Notes: generated by a model from the letters alone, not told the origin. Positions 23,701 to 38,700 are shown, counted from the stretch's first letter. The stretch: 64,000 nucleotides of DNA from Cyanoderma ruficeps (GCA_008694505.1 VZDJ01000034.1:6189210-6253209); one strand, 5' to 3'. Numbers and translations: made by a program.

Positions 23701-26700
23701 ATAATGTTAGGTATGATTTGACTTCCAGAGATCCCAGGTCTCTCACTGAAGGTAAAATGGAAATTTACAGTGCTTTGAGACACTGGAAAAACACACTGGT
23801 ACACGGTTAGGAAATACTTAATACTTGATATTTTCCCCTTGGAAAAAACCAATTTTTTAATGTTCATGTGATGTCTTCAGAGTCTGCAGGTGCTACACCT
23901 ACGAACAGTATTTTACAGCTGATGTCCTGCTTTGCTCAGCTGGCAGGAGCATTGGGAGCCCTTTGCTGTGTGCTGTTGGCACGGGGGCACAGCAGAGAGT
24001 ACCTGCCCTGGTAATGGTTATGGGCCCAAGGTGGGATAAAGGAGTCATTCCTGCTCCAGATGTGGGAGCTTTGCTATGTGCAGAGCAGCTTGTAGAGGGC
24101 AGCAATTGCCCACAGTTCTCTGTGCTTGAGGAGAGGAGGGACCAGCTGAAGAACTTCACCAGTGACTGACTGCCTTTTCAGCTTCTTGAAATAACTTTAT
24201 GCAGGAACTTGTGCTTTGGAGTGCCTCTTGACTGCACAGTATTAAATTCCTAGGCTGAAAAATGTTGCTAGAGATTTTTAATTCCTCTCCTGCCTCTAAC
24301 ACCACTAGAGAGTTGGACTTGTTTTGCCCAGGCACTGCCTGGCATTGTTACTGCAATCAGAAAGAGTCTAGTGACAGCCTGGGATCCATATAAGATTATA
24401 GCTGCCTGCATGGGATAACTTCCCTCGTTTATTGCCTTCCTCCTTCCTTCTTGGCCTTCATCTCCTACTTTTACCTGGGAGATCATGCCATTCAAAAACA
24501 CCTGTGGCATCTTTGTTGTGCCTCAGATTTGTTCATCACATTAAAGGTCAGGTAGCAGGGGCACAAAAGGCAGAATATTCAAGAACCTGAAAGAACTTTC
24601 TCTACAGCACACAGGAATACATTTTTCAGATTCTTCTGATGCCAGCACATTCAGAACCAAGATTTGCCAAACTAGGAAGTTGAGAGTTGGTATAAATCTT
24701 GGATTTGGAGTCCCTGACCACCCTACCTTAGAAGGAATTTTCACTGCTTTTTGTATTTCTTGTATTTCTCCATATGTCACTTACATTGCAAATCCTTCCA
24801 AACAGCCTAACAATCTTCGAGATTTTTTATTTGTTTTGTGTGCACATTTACACAGCACCTCTCTCTGTTACATTGTACAAACCGTGCCCTCTTCCCAGCT
24901 GTGACCCTGTAACACACTATGACAAATGTCAGTGTGGAAAAACAACAAAGAAAATATGCATTGCTTTTTAGTAGAATGATTTTACAGCTGGAGAGAAGCA
25001 AGAGAGGGCACTACAATATGTGCCACTTCTTTACACTACTTGTTTCATCTTCTGGTTAGAGCAGAATTCTCCTCTGCTGTCGGTGTTCTGGTGTTTTGTC
25101 AAGCATCTGAATGGCCCGAATGATGGTATTCCTTGAGATACATATCAGCAGTAGAGGACATCTTGCTGGAATGGAGTTTCCTAGCTATACAGTGAGAATT
25201 TCCTGTGTCTTCCAGCTTGCTTCTGTTTGTTTTGTGTGCGATCCTAAGTGTTTCCTTTCCTCCTTAAGCATCTGCACCCTTCAGATGTTTGCAGACAGTT
25301 ATCACATCATTTCTCCTTTCCCCCACCCCCATCCTGGTCTCTTAGCCAAGCTCTACATATTTAGCTCATTTAATCTTTCCTCATAAGTCAAGCCCATAAT
25401 TGACAGCTCTGACACAGGGAGTCGCATTGGTTGCACATGCTGCCAACAGGATATAAATACTTTCTGTGCAGTGATTGAGAATTACAGACAAGAGATGAGA
25501 TGAGCCTGCCCCTGGTCCCCCAACACTGGATTTTTGAAAGTTCTTTTCTCAACTCAGGTTGCTACAATTCCATGAAGATGGACTTAGTTTCCAGACTAAT
25601 GGTCAGCTGCCAACCTCCCAGTAGGCCTCAAAGTAGTGGTGTCAAGTCCCTTGGGAAATTCAGTGCTGGTGCCCATGGGGTTCCAGTCTAAATTCTTATG
25701 GAGGTGGTGCTGCGTTCAGGCTCCCCCTGCCAGGCATGCAGGTGCCTCAGGCTGCTGAAGGCCATTCCTTCTGGGAAGGCAGAGCTGAGCCCCCTGAAGG
25801 GAGTGGGTCCTTCCCTGTGTGTGCCAAGAGGAAGCTCAGGTGGCACAGACCCCGTTGGCACGGCTGTGAGTGGCTTTGGGGGTCTTGCTTGGGCTTGCAG
25901 GAGCTGGGAATGCAGAAAGGTGTTGCACTGGAGGAGGAGGTCGCTGCAGGTCCATGCATTGGCACATACAGATGTGTTTCCAGCTAAACATATTTGGAGG
26001 TTGCCATACATGACTTGTCTCCTCAGGTTTGTTGTATTCTCTTGAAGGTTATGAGTGAGCTAAGGAAAGTTGGGGGAACTGGTAAATGAACTGCCTGGCT
26101 TCTAATGTGTGTTGTGTGAGGCTTCATATGCTGCAGCTTCCCCAGCGGGGCTGGCTCACAAACGTTACATGTATTATTGCCAAGCATGCAGCATAAAGAG
26201 AACATTTATGAAAGGGAATATCAGAGGAAACATTATAGCAGGGACCTTATAGCCTTTCCATTATTATGGTTTAAATCTTGACGTGGTCTTTATTTGCAGT
26301 GACACTGGGACCAGTAAAAAGTGTTTTTTCTCTTCCCCTCCCCTCCCCTTTCTCCCTCCTTTTCATTCTTTTCTTCCACATCCTGTTCTGAAGCTGCGGT
26401 GCAGAGATACAAATCGTTAAACATGCGAGTCCTCGGAGAGCCAGGTTTCAGTTTGTGTGGAATCAGCCCCTTTTGACTCAGAAGTTGGAAACCAGATGAC
26501 TCACAGTGATGCATGTTTGTTGTTTTTAATAACTGTCATTTTACAAAATATGGCCAAAGCTTCAAACCATGACTTCTGGAGTAGGGGTGGTGTGTATTTA
26601 TTTTTAATTTGGGAGGCTATAAGCTGGAATGAGTTTGTTGCTGCAGTCGTCCCTTCAAATCTGAAGTAGAATGACAGCATTGAAAATGTGAAAGATTTTG

Positions 26701-29700
26701 GACACAATATTTTCCTGTTACCTGAAAAAAACCCCCAACTTTGTTAATCAATTACTTGAAAAGGCCCCAGGTGCCAAACATCTGGTGGGATTGTAGGCCC
26801 CTGGTTTATGTTTATGTTTTTTAATATATACCCAAAGGGACAGGTTTCTTAAAAAGGAAGCAGTCAGATGTTTTGAATTTGTGGAGTTTTAAAAAGTAAA
26901 TGCAATTCCTGCTTTATCATTTCTATTTCCAACAAAATTGTCATTTATCTCCTTTCATTTACAGGAAGGTAGCAAATGTAGTATTTTAGTGCCAAAGTTC
27001 TCAATTGGTAAAATCTCGTAGCAGTAAGGAAAATACAAAAATAGCTACACATTTAATTTTCTAGAGATTTATTACTGCTTGTACAGTAGTTTGTAAACTC
27101 TAAGCTCAGTATTAAGTGCTTAGTGACCTTTTTTGGTGTTTTACTTCTTAATTTGCCTCAAGAAGTATTGTTGTAATTTGTTGAAGTTCTGCAGGTTTGT
27201 TTTGCAGGTCAGTTAATTTGAAGTGTGAATTTACACNCCCCCCCAGGAGAGGGGTACCAGGATAAAATCTATCCGTGTGAGAACAGGATCTGGCCCTAAG
27301 TGTAAAAGTGGCGTTGTGACAGAATTTGTCATGGCCATGGGTTTTCCTCCAGTTCAGTTCTCAGATTTGGGTGCTTTGTAACCATGTCTGTCATGATTTA
27401 TATTATGGTCTGTTGCAATTGCTGTTGCACAATGAAGGGCTGTGCTCTAGTCCAAGGGAGGCAGACTCTCAGCCTACCTCAGCCTGTTGCTTCTTGTTAG
27501 AGAGTGAAAAAGCAGCTACTGATTTAAAACAGAGAGCTTTGGGTTCTGCTTTTAGGCTGAGATGGGATATCTCTCTAGTGGTAAAAGGGCTAGAAAAAGC
27601 ACATTGCCTTTACTCTGAGGAAACACACATCTGTGTGCTGGCTACTGCTGGCCAGCCGTGGTCTGATTCCTTATTCCTGTCAGGAAAGAAATAAGTTTTG
27701 GTCTTTATTGTTTTAAAGTAAATGTACTTACTTGTGAAAGATAGGGAAGTGATGGCTTTGGAGGCTTACAGTGTCCTCTCAGTGTGATAGCAGCAGAGCA
27801 GGAGTCCCCACCATGACACGGAGGGACGCCCCTCGTCCCCAGGAGATGAAAGGAGAGCTCAGCCTCTCACCCATTCGGTGCCTGACTTCCCTCTGAAGCT
27901 GCCAAGAGGGATGCCAGTTTTTCCATTTAGCTGACTATTGTATAGACCTTAAAAGGGAAGGTTTTAATGCAGTTGGCTGTGATATAGACTGTTAAAGGGA
28001 AGTTATTTATTTTAACTGGCTGCTGTATGGATTATTACGAGGGCATTCTTTCAGCTGTAGCTGTATATTGACTGGTGGATGTGCTGGGCTGTATTGGTAG
28101 TAGCTGTCATATTGACTGTTACAGAAAAGATCTGTATTTAAGCCATAACACTGCACTGGGATCTCCCAGGCAGGATATTAATGCTAATTCATCTGCTCAC
28201 CCCCTGCTGTGAGTGTTATTTGTTTAAATCTGTAGAATCCCACAGCGCATTTATATCCTCGCTAGAGTGAGCTCCGCTCCCTGTAATTATTTAACATTAT
28301 ATGCTGATATAAATTGTAACAGTTAAAGAATGGTAATGAGTAGCAAAAAAACACAAACTTAACCTTAGAAATGGCAGAGTCAGCTCTTAAAACAACAGCC
28401 AGCAACTTTCACTGTTCCCTGTCTTTTCCCAAGTCCATATGCACAATATTGTGCATACATTATGTGTGTGCGTGTGTGTTCATGCTCGCACTGGCAGCGG
28501 TGCCAAGCAGGGCTGTAATTATGCAGAATGTACTGTGAAACTTATGCACACTCTTAATTACATACAGTGCCTACGTACAGCAAGTTTTATCTCTCTGCAG
28601 CTCAGCTCCTTGATGAGTTGCTCTGATAGGTGATTGGAGTTGGGGCCACCACGTCGACAGAGGGAATGGAACCCTTGGATTCTCCTCCCAGGGAATTGTG
28701 TCCCAAGGTTAAGCTCAAAGCCATCGGGTGTCACTGTTGCTCTGTGTAGGCTCAGCTGGCAGTGGATTTGTGTGGCCGTAAAAACTGGACTTTGGAAGTA
28801 GTGTTTTTGGCCATAAACATCCAAGGCATTTACACATAATTTATATATAAAGTGCATGTCCATACACACCATTTAAGCGTGGGTGGAGGGAGCGGAGGTG
28901 GCTCTGTTGTTTGTTAGCTGACTTTTTTCTTTGCAGTTTCTGTTGCCTCTTATAACACTCGTGTCCCAAAATGCCTCACAGGATGGGCAGCTACTGCTGA
29001 ATAGCTCTGCATTCTGCACTGGAAGAGATTGTCGTTCAGCAGTGGAGATGACCTGATTTCTGTATGTAATTTGCCTGTGAGCATTAACCTGTGAGCTAAT
29101 TTTTGGATTTATGATGTGACAACTGTGGTGTAGAAACAGCAAAATTATTTTCAGTTTAGATTTCTTAAGAGCTTGGGAACTACAGGGATTAAAAGGTACT
29201 GTAGACATTTTTAAGCTGTAGAGTGTGTTACAAAACTCATTGAAAAATCAGGTTTGCATTCAAACGGTTCATCAATAACGTAAAAAAATTCACCAACTTA
29301 AAATGGAGATGACAGAGAAAAGCCATGTAAATAGCGAAGAAAATGTGTTTTAAAAAGACTTTATAGTCTGTGTCCCTTCTGATTTCAGGTAGGGAGTAGA
29401 AGCTGGAGTAAGAGGAGCTGAGCTTGTGCTTGATTTGCAGAGTAGCGTGATGGTCGGTTGGCCTGCGTTGGCAGCATGGACCTGTGCCAGACTTCACCAC
29501 AATTCATACTGTGTCAGTTTAATAAATGCACTACTTAAATTATGAAATTACAAAAGAAAAAAAGAGAATGCACTTATTCAGACTCTTAATACATTAAAAA
29601 TAAGGCATTAAAACACTGCCTTTTTTTTTTCCTTCCAGAATCAATAATGAACAGGAAGGGTTGTAGACATTAACAGTCATGGACATTCAAGCTCTTATAC

Positions 29701-32700
29701 ATAAATTATCTTAGAAAAATGCACATACGACTTGAATAATGTAAATACATTAATGCATTTAATAATTTAAACATTAAAGCGCATTCAGGAATTCGTGGCA
29801 GAAGCTGCTCTGAGATAAGGAACGGTCCTGGAAGTTGTGTGTCCCGAGATCGATGGCTGGCTTCTCCTTGAGAAAACTCTCTGGGGAAGTCAAGCTGTGC
29901 AGCTGCAGTGACCGCCTGTCCCAAGAAATCCCAGGGCATTTCCAGCTCCCCTGCTTTCCAGCTCCTGTTCTGTCCCTGCCACATGCATCAGCACTTCTGT
30001 ACAGGACATCTAGGGTCCACAGAAGGCCAGGGTGCACTTTGACATTTTGGGTTTTTTCTGTGTGGGCTGCTGTTTGTCGAGAAATTAGGTGGAACAGCTT
30101 CAGAGAATGGAAGTTGATAAGACTGTCAGTTGGAGAGAGTGAGGCTTGGGGAAGTAGTGCACTCTAGGAATGCTTGGCTCTTTCTTGAAGCCCTGAAAAT
30201 CAGAAGGTTGGCTCCAGTGTAATGACAAATAAGGGGATTTATTCTCTTCTTGCTCCTCTGGATTGAACCACCTTCAGCACTACAGAAGCACCTAACAGGA
30301 ACACCAAGGTCCCCTCACACAATGCATTTTCCTGAAGACTTTGAGCTATGTCGTTTTTGCTGAGGTACTTAAATTTGGAAGGCATTGTATCCACCCCTCA
30401 TGCCACTTTTCCTGGGCTCGTAGCCTTGCTTTTCTTGCCTCTCCTGCAGGCAAGTGCTTTGGAGGTCATTTGCACCCTACAGCCCCACTCGTGGAGTGGT
30501 ATAAGGTATCGTGTTTAGGCCTAGATACTGATGGAGCTAATGATGGATCTAATAAAAAAGAGCTTAGTCTGATCCCAAAGGGAGAAGAGTTGGGTTGGTT
30601 AATTAAAGGAGCCTGGCACAGAGCACCTAGTAATTATAGGTGCAAGAAGTCTGAATTTGAGGAGGATGGTGCAGCTGGAGAGGGATAGGGAGGCACCCAG
30701 AGCTCTTCAGGCTGTGGGCAAGAATGCAGTAAAACCAGATCTGGAAATCAGACCCGGGCAGAATTCCTTAGTGAATTCTTATTTATTCCATTTTTTAATG
30801 AGGACCTGAATCTCTTGTTATGCATTTATGTTTTTGCATGCACATGTGTATGTACAATTCTAGTTACACCCTATGGCTGGGAGGGTGATTTTATTAAAGA
30901 CCAGAAGATTGAAAGACAGATGTTTTAAGAGACACAGGCCTTGCCCTATAGTAGTTTGGGATAATTAATGCTGACTGCTGCATTGGTTGTATTATCGATG
31001 CTGCTGGGTTGTTATCTCCAGCATCATCCCAGCACCCAGGAGCCTGTATCACTGTGGGGCACAGGGGCTGGTGCCACCAGAACCTGCTGGGAAATTGCTC
31101 CTGAACTCTTATGTAGGTGTAGGGTGGGGAGCAATGCTGTGTCACCACACTGTCATCACCAGTGCTATGGCTCTTTATAGTTAAGTTCCTTAAAGCAGAA
31201 TTTCTCAGACTTAGGTTAGAACTCCAAAGGGATGCAAAGGCTTCAAAGGAAGTCACAAAGTCACTCACCAGTAAACAGCTTTCTACTTGTAATTGCTATT
31301 TGGGGCTCTGTTCCTCCTAGTTTGAAGAGGTAGCATTTACTTCAGTAACTCTTATTTTTCTGAAGGAACTTGATGCCATCTCAGCTGAGGAATGTGGGAT
31401 GAGCCACCACAATAAATGAGTGAAAAAGGGCGTCGAGCTTGCATAAATTTTGAGAAGCAGTGCTTTAGCAAATTTTATTTTCTAGAGTTTAGTTCTGGAA
31501 ATATTGCCCAAAATGGATCCATTAACTTCAGCTGATGAAACAGAGACAGTTGTTTTGTCCCCAGTGGATTTCTCAATAGACCCGATCTGGAGAAGGTAGG
31601 ACTGTCTGTGCAAAATGTGTCATTAGTTTTAGTGCTCAGGACGAAATAATCAGTCAAGGAAGCTGTAGGTCTTCTTCTGTCCTTTCAGCTGGAGTGCTGT
31701 ATAGTGATGGGTGACTCGCACTAGAAAATGAAATGATAGTTCTAAGGATTTTAGATCAAAAGATGAAAAGCACGAGGTTTTCCAGCTATAGGAGAAGATG
31801 GTACACGGAAGAAAACTGTTCTGAGAATTTGACTTGTGTGCTGACCATATGAAGGTGCTCCTTGGCTGTCTTAAGTGTAAAATATACAAATGTTAACTTA
31901 AGACACTTCTTTTGAACTGTTGAAATGTTGAAATGAGGAATGTTCATGGTAATTTTGTCCAGTTCTGATGAGTTCGTAGCTCTTATCACCTGTACAAAGG
32001 CAGAACTGAATGCCCCCTGTTTTCCCACCTGGAGAAGGCAGTGCCCCGGTGTACAGGGAATAAACCTCAAGCCTCCCACACCTGAAAGGGCGCAGCGTCG
32101 CTGGTGGTAGGAAGGGGTGTGTCTCTTGGATGTGGGAAGCTCCTGCGGGGGATTTTTCATAATCCTGCTGAGGAAAGGACTCGAGTGATGGGATGCTCTG
32201 GACGTGGCCTGCAGGGAAAACAGAGGAGTGGGTGGGGATCTCCCTGGATCTCTCATGGCTTAACAGCCATGTTTAGCTGGATTTAGGAGGTATAAGCGTT
32301 TGTGGTAAATTCTACTGCTATATCACAGCCTGCTTTCTGCTTTTTTAGCTTCGTCTCCATGGGGGTATTCCATACATTATCCCATTTCACAGCCTGAACT
32401 TTTCCCCCTACTTAGAGGATTACGTGGGGCAGAGATGTAAGAAGAAAGGGAATCTTGACACCACTCCACCTTTTTATCTCTGTTACTCCACGCATATCAA
32501 TCTGTCTGCTCTCACAGGGGCCAGGCCTTCTGCCTTCCAAAACCCTGCCTGGAAATCGCTGATTCAAGCAGGTAGCAATTTTAGGGCTCCTTACGAAACA
32601 AATGCCTCCTGTGTGCTCCCCTGGCACTGGGATTTCCTCTCTGATTTATCCTGCTCAGGTCTGCTAATGTCCCTTGACTAAATGGAGCATGGTGTGATGG

Positions 32701-35700
32701 TATGAAGGTCATTTTCTATATGCAATATACATTTCTGCAGTCATGGTGGGAGGGTAGGACATCTGAAGCAGCATATCCTGTTGGAAAAAGGAGGAAGAAA
32801 AGGATAGTCTGGCTCTTCTTTTCACAGCGTCTTGTGGTGGGATGAAGGTTTTGACAGCCTAATTCAGCATTTAGAGAAAGAACCAAGCAGAAAGATTCCC
32901 CCTCACCCACTCCTTGCAGCCCAGCTGTGACAAACTGACAGATAATTAACAAATCAAGACCTCCTATTAGCCTTGTCCCTGATGCATTAAAGCAGCTCCT
33001 ATGTTGCATGTGTCCTTTAGCAAATGCCTGTGCTTTCTAGCTGCAGAGTGAGGTAGTACATCCCTTCAGAAAGGCAAAGGGGCCTCTAGGATGTCAATGC
33101 ACAAATATTATCAGGGACAGAAGTTGTCTCTAAAAGGAGGTGTGGACAGTAGGTGGGAGAGCAGTACCATGACTGCATGGAAACCACTCTAACGGAGCAG
33201 TGTGTATATGGAGTGTCTTTTGGGAATATAGGACTGCAAGGGATGTATGGAATTGTTATTGAATCCCTCTTGTTTTTACAGAAAATGACATGAGTTGAAG
33301 CAGCAATTGACAGGGCAGGTTTTTTGACTGGGACTAACCAAGCCTGTAAATATGACGTGCCAGGAAATGTGGTTTGTGGTAGAAACAGACCTAATGTTAA
33401 GATCTTAATATTACATGGTGAGCAGTGAACTGGTGCCTGTTGCTGTCTGTCCTGAAGTTGCTGGAACTGTGGGTAAACCCCAAATAAACTGCTTCTCTTC
33501 GCTTCAGCTCCTCTCTTTTGGAGAAGAATGACGAGGAGTGTCAATATCCCTCTAGTTCAAGATGTTAAATAGACACAAGCCATTGGTTCAGCTTAACACA
33601 TGTTAAAGGAGAGAGGGATACCTAATTGCATCAAAGCCACTCTTAAGTTCATGTATGTGGAGCCCATCAAGCTGAAAGCATCCAGACAGCATCTGCTGTT
33701 ATCAAATCACTCTTGAGTCGAGCTAATTAAAATAGAGCTTCATTTTTTCTGAACCATTGTTTGGCAGGAATTTGAAACAGGTCTAACCCAATTTCTGTGT
33801 GTTTATGAGCCTTTATTATATCAAAAGTACTTTTCTGTAAATGTACAGGGCAGTGTTAAATGAATTGATCCACGCTGTATCACTGTAGATGCACTATGGG
33901 CTTCCTAATGATTTCTCTTTTAGCTTTTTCCAGATATACCCCAGAAAAGCTTACCTCGTCCCTTATCGTGTCATCTTCCTTCTCTCTTTTCCTTTCTATC
34001 TCACTCTAAAGAAAGTAAATGTCCTTGTATTTCTTTATTTCATATCCTCCTCCTCCACTCTATTGGGATTTTTGTATTATTAAAACATTTACACATTTGC
34101 TGCCACATGCAAATGCAGAATAATAAACCAGGACTTTTATACTCCAGACAAGAGCAGGAGGTCTCTCACCACTGATTTTCACCCCGTTCTCATCCCTCTT
34201 GGTTACAGGGGATGGAGAGGAGGGGAATCTGAATGTTGCTGTGTTGAATCTGTTTGATACAGGATTTTTTTCTTCAATTTTTTATGTTAAACATTTTATA
34301 TTTCAGCATTCAAATTCTGAGTATCATATTCCTCTTTGTAATTTGCTACATACCAAGCACAAAAGTTAAAGAGATGTAGAAATTTCTCCCTAAAGACAAG
34401 TTGCACTCTGTGGCATGTGAAAGCTAATTCATGAATATTCTCTGCAGGAAGGGAATACCACAAATATGGACAGTCTGTTCAGAACATTTGAGTTGGAATG
34501 GCAGCTCAGGGAAACGGTAAAGTCAGGAAATAACTATTTTTCTGGTACCCAGTGCTGCCCAAGTTGTTCATATGATATTCTTAAGTTTTAAATTTATTTC
34601 TGAGCAGTGGATTCATATTACAAAGAAGGAAAGTTAAGGATTAGCAAGAAGTAAAAATCCTGACAGTAATCTGTCATGAAATATCCCTGCAAAGGTGATA
34701 AAGCCTTCAGACTTTTAAAAATGGAAAAAATGCAAAATGTTTTTCTGTATAATTCAAGGAATTTTGCTTCTTTTAACTTGATTAATTCACCTTGGACTGG
34801 AATTTTAGTGCATTTAATTTTGCATTGAATGCCGTGTATTCCGGATGTGTATATTCAGCTCCTCTGTACAGCCTGGGAGCAGTGCACTGAAATGGGTACT
34901 GGGGGCAAGTGCAATGTTCTGCCATAAGCAAACCTGTGGGAAAGGTTCTATTAGATGTTCCCAAAATTGTGAAATATTATTGTCTCCTGTTCTGTGCTTT
35001 TAGAGAGCTTGTTACTCAGAAGTTTGCTCTTCTGTTCATTGACAGTGATTCTCTCCTGATTCCTCTTTTAATAAATGTAAGTGAATTTAATGCTGGCAGA
35101 AAGCAGCAGAGTCACAGTATTCAGAGGGCACAGCAGGGACGTTGTGCTGTGTGCTTTTTCTGTAAGTCTTGTAATCAGACCTAATCTAAGGGCCCTGCTG
35201 CTGGGGGCTTGACTAATCTATTTATTCCGTTCCCATCTCCTTTTCTGAGCCTGTCAAGGTGTGCAGTTAGTACTTCTCTTTCCAGCATCCATCTCATCAG
35301 TGTGGTCCCTTTCCCAGCCAAGGGGCACGGGCAATGGCTTGGAGAGAAGAGTTTCTGGTAAAGCACAGCTGTACAGGTAAATCCAGACATTCTTATGTGC
35401 AGAAATAATTCAAACAACAACAACAACATTTCTGCTCACATCGTGGTGAGTACAGAATGAATGTCTCAGATCAAAGAATATCCTCATAGGCTTTCCAGCA
35501 TTTCCTGGATGTGCAGTTGTTGCTGTAGTTTCTACTGCAGAAAGAAGTTTGCTATTTTAGCAAGAAACACTCTTTGTATTTTACAACACCACCAACAAAG
35601 TCAAGCATTTGGTCTAAGGATCCAAAAGCCCAGGAAATGCATCTCTGGGGTTCCTCGTCAATTTGGAACCTAATGAAATATAGAAAATACTCAATAAAAG

Positions 35701-38700
35701 CACTCTTATTACTTTAAATGTTTAAATGTGGAGTTTTTAGCCATCAGGTTAATGTTTTTGTATCTTTTTTTGATTCGATTGTGAGCACTTTTCCAGGTAT
35801 CTCTGCCACTTGAGCACTAATTGGATTTCCACAGATAAACGGTGCTAGCTGCAGTCCTTACATCACTGGGTTTTTACTTCATCATCATTTTATTTGTTTT
35901 TACTGTAAAGGCTAATAAATCTTGGTGTGTTTAGAGTATGAAACAAGGCAGGCAAAGAACTGCATCGTGAAGGGGTGAAGTTTTATATGCTGCTTTCTCA
36001 AGTCAGAGGGGTGGGAGGAGAAGCAGCTGCCCTTTGTGGTGGTTCTAATGGGCTGCTGGGTGTGTTAGTCACCCAGGGAGTGATCCATAATCCTTAAGAT
36101 AAAAAGCGTTGATCTCTCCACTAGTTCTCAGACAGAGCTGCAAGGCATTTGAATTGGGTTACCATTGATGTAAGGTGGGGAGAAGACTGTAGTGTGGGTC
36201 TGCTTAAAAAGGGATATGCGGGATTTATTTAGCTTATTTAATTTTTTAAAGAATATTGGAAGCCTTTCAGAGCAAGTGTGCCAGAGTTCCCTATGAATTC
36301 TCAAGGAAGTTAATATAGTACTCACCAGTATTTTAGGGAAGAACTTACTGAATGGCAGATTTTAGTCAAATTTTAGGCTGTAAAAAAATCTCTGTGAGAA
36401 TTTATCAAGGTCCCAGACGTTTGCTGTCTCATTCATTTGTTCAGGAAAGTGTGTATTTTTTATCTTTCTCATGGTTTCCTGGGAAGGTGAGCTTGACTTC
36501 CTACCACAGCAGAGGTTTTCCAGCCACGAAGGCAGTGTAGAAGCCCTTTTTGGCCCTAGAGGGATTGAAACTAGTGTATTTCAAACACCAGATTTTGGAC
36601 TTTGTGGCTTGATAGAAATCGATTGACTGGCCTGTACTTGAGGCAAAGCAGCATTAAAGACTAAATGTACTTTTTTTCTGTTACAAAGATATAAAAATGC
36701 TCTGTAGCTCCTTTGGATCAGGTGCAGACTCCTGAGAAAACTGCATTACAGCCTTGGGTTTCCAGTCGTTCCAGTCTGTAGCAGCAGTGGCCGTTCTTCC
36801 CTGGGTGTTAATTCCCTGCTGTGGACCCAGATTTCAGAGACTGTTGATGCTTTCTGCAGCATTTGTCAAGGAAATGGCTGCTTGCTTTTTTTTCCTGAAG
36901 TGAGTAATTGTTTATTAATTTTTCAGCACATAAAGAGCATAATTATAATAGTCCCTGACATGTGCTGGCTGTGCCAAGGTTTAAGAAAAATAAAACCTAG
37001 TAGAAGTGCTGTTTTGAACCTTCTCTGATTTTTCAGGCCTTCCTGTTTTGGACCTAAATTTCTGTGTAGGAATTTGGGACAAGCACACAGGCATCAGTTT
37101 AATTCTCTGTAGAACTAATTCTCTTGGATGTGTTAACTCAGTTTAGGATGGTGGGATCTCACTCAGGTGTTTTGAGCAAGAAGAGTAGGTGATCAGTACA
37201 CTGGATTTTTTGGTACGTGCAATTTTTTGGTACACACAGTGCTGTATAGGTTGAGCAGCATCCTGGATTTGTCCTGACACTTATATGCTTTGTTTCTTTA
37301 AGCAGTGAATGTAACATCCATGAACAATGCTAGATTGACCTCAGGGGAAAATGAAGTGAGCCCATTGTTTACAGAATATTTATGGTCTGGACAGTTACCG
37401 TGGAAATGTTCCTCATGTTTGGCATTTTACTGTGTTTCACCTCTGTTACAGAGGAAGCAACCTAAGAATTGACAAGGAAGCTCAGTTGCTTTTGAGGCTG
37501 ATCATGCAAGTTGCTAGATTTGCAGGAGCAACTGAGTGATGTGAGCTCCGTTCTGCTGAGAACTGGACAAAGACAAGGGACGCAGCTGCTTTTGAATCTA
37601 TAAAATTATTCCACTTGCAGTCCCCACAGACGGGGCAGCTCTGGCCAATCAGGCTTCTTGCCCCTTACTTCGTTTTTCCCTTAATGGGGCAATTAACAGC
37701 AGGAACAAAGTGCATGGTCTGCTCAGTCTTTATTATTATTTGTGTTGTAATAAATGTCGAGGAGGCCAGTTGCAGACCAGCACCAGGCACTGTGCAAATG
37801 CAGAGGAAAAAGACCATTCTGGTCCCAAAGAGCTCTAAGTAAAATAATGAATTTACAAAAAGGTCTTCCGGTGTTTTAAGTCCTTCTCCTTTGGCTGTTT
37901 CTTCCCAACTGCTGTGGTTTGCATGATTTATTGTGCACCTGTCACAATTTCCAGCTTCTTTAATGTTTTTAACATGAAACCTTTTGTTTGTTAGATTCTG
38001 GTGATCCAGATAGTTTCCTCCAGTATCTCCTATATTTATTCTGTCATTCAGATCTTCCTTGTCCTAATGTCATCACAGTCCCCTGACTTCAGCCCTAATT
38101 GTTTGGGGCTTTATTGCTGAAAGGAAAACATTCATTCTCTAATCTACATTTCCTATGATTTAAAAATTCTGTGAACTGGGGTTCTTGAAATAGGAGGTTT
38201 GAGGAATAGTAACTTGTTTTTTCTTGTCATTTTAGTCTTTTCAGTCTAAAACATCTTTATAGCTTCTTCTGCAGATGAGTTCTACTTTCGATCCTCTTGG
38301 ACTAAATCTAAACCATTGTATTACTGGTTTTGTCCAGTCCCTTGACTGTTGAATTAGAAGGATCTGAATAAGTATGAACAGTGCTCCTGTTGTGGTGCAT
38401 CTCTGCTTGATTCAGCCTTCTGGAGTCTCCCATTCAATAGTGATTTCAAGTACTCAGGCACAATTGTTAGGTGTGACACCGACTTCTATCCTGACATCAT
38501 TCTCCAGCTCCCTAACATGTGAATGAACACCCTGCAGTCCTTGTCTGCCCTGCAGTTAAAAGAATTAAAACGTAATAAATTACAGCTTCATTGGTTTTTA
38601 CATTCTACACATGTGAAGGGAACAGGGTAAAAGGGGTTTCTTTTGAAAGCTGCTGTATTTGAGCTCTGCAGTAACAGCAACAGGGATAGAGAGAGGAGTG

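Noticed and set aside
31786..32256. 156-codon minus-strand frame in PEX14 intron 2
   Set aside because: No recognisable domain, no splice partners and no codon bias; chance frame.
33086..33544. 152-codon minus-strand frame in PEX14 intron 2
   Set aside because: Same reasons; the composition is that of non-coding DNA.
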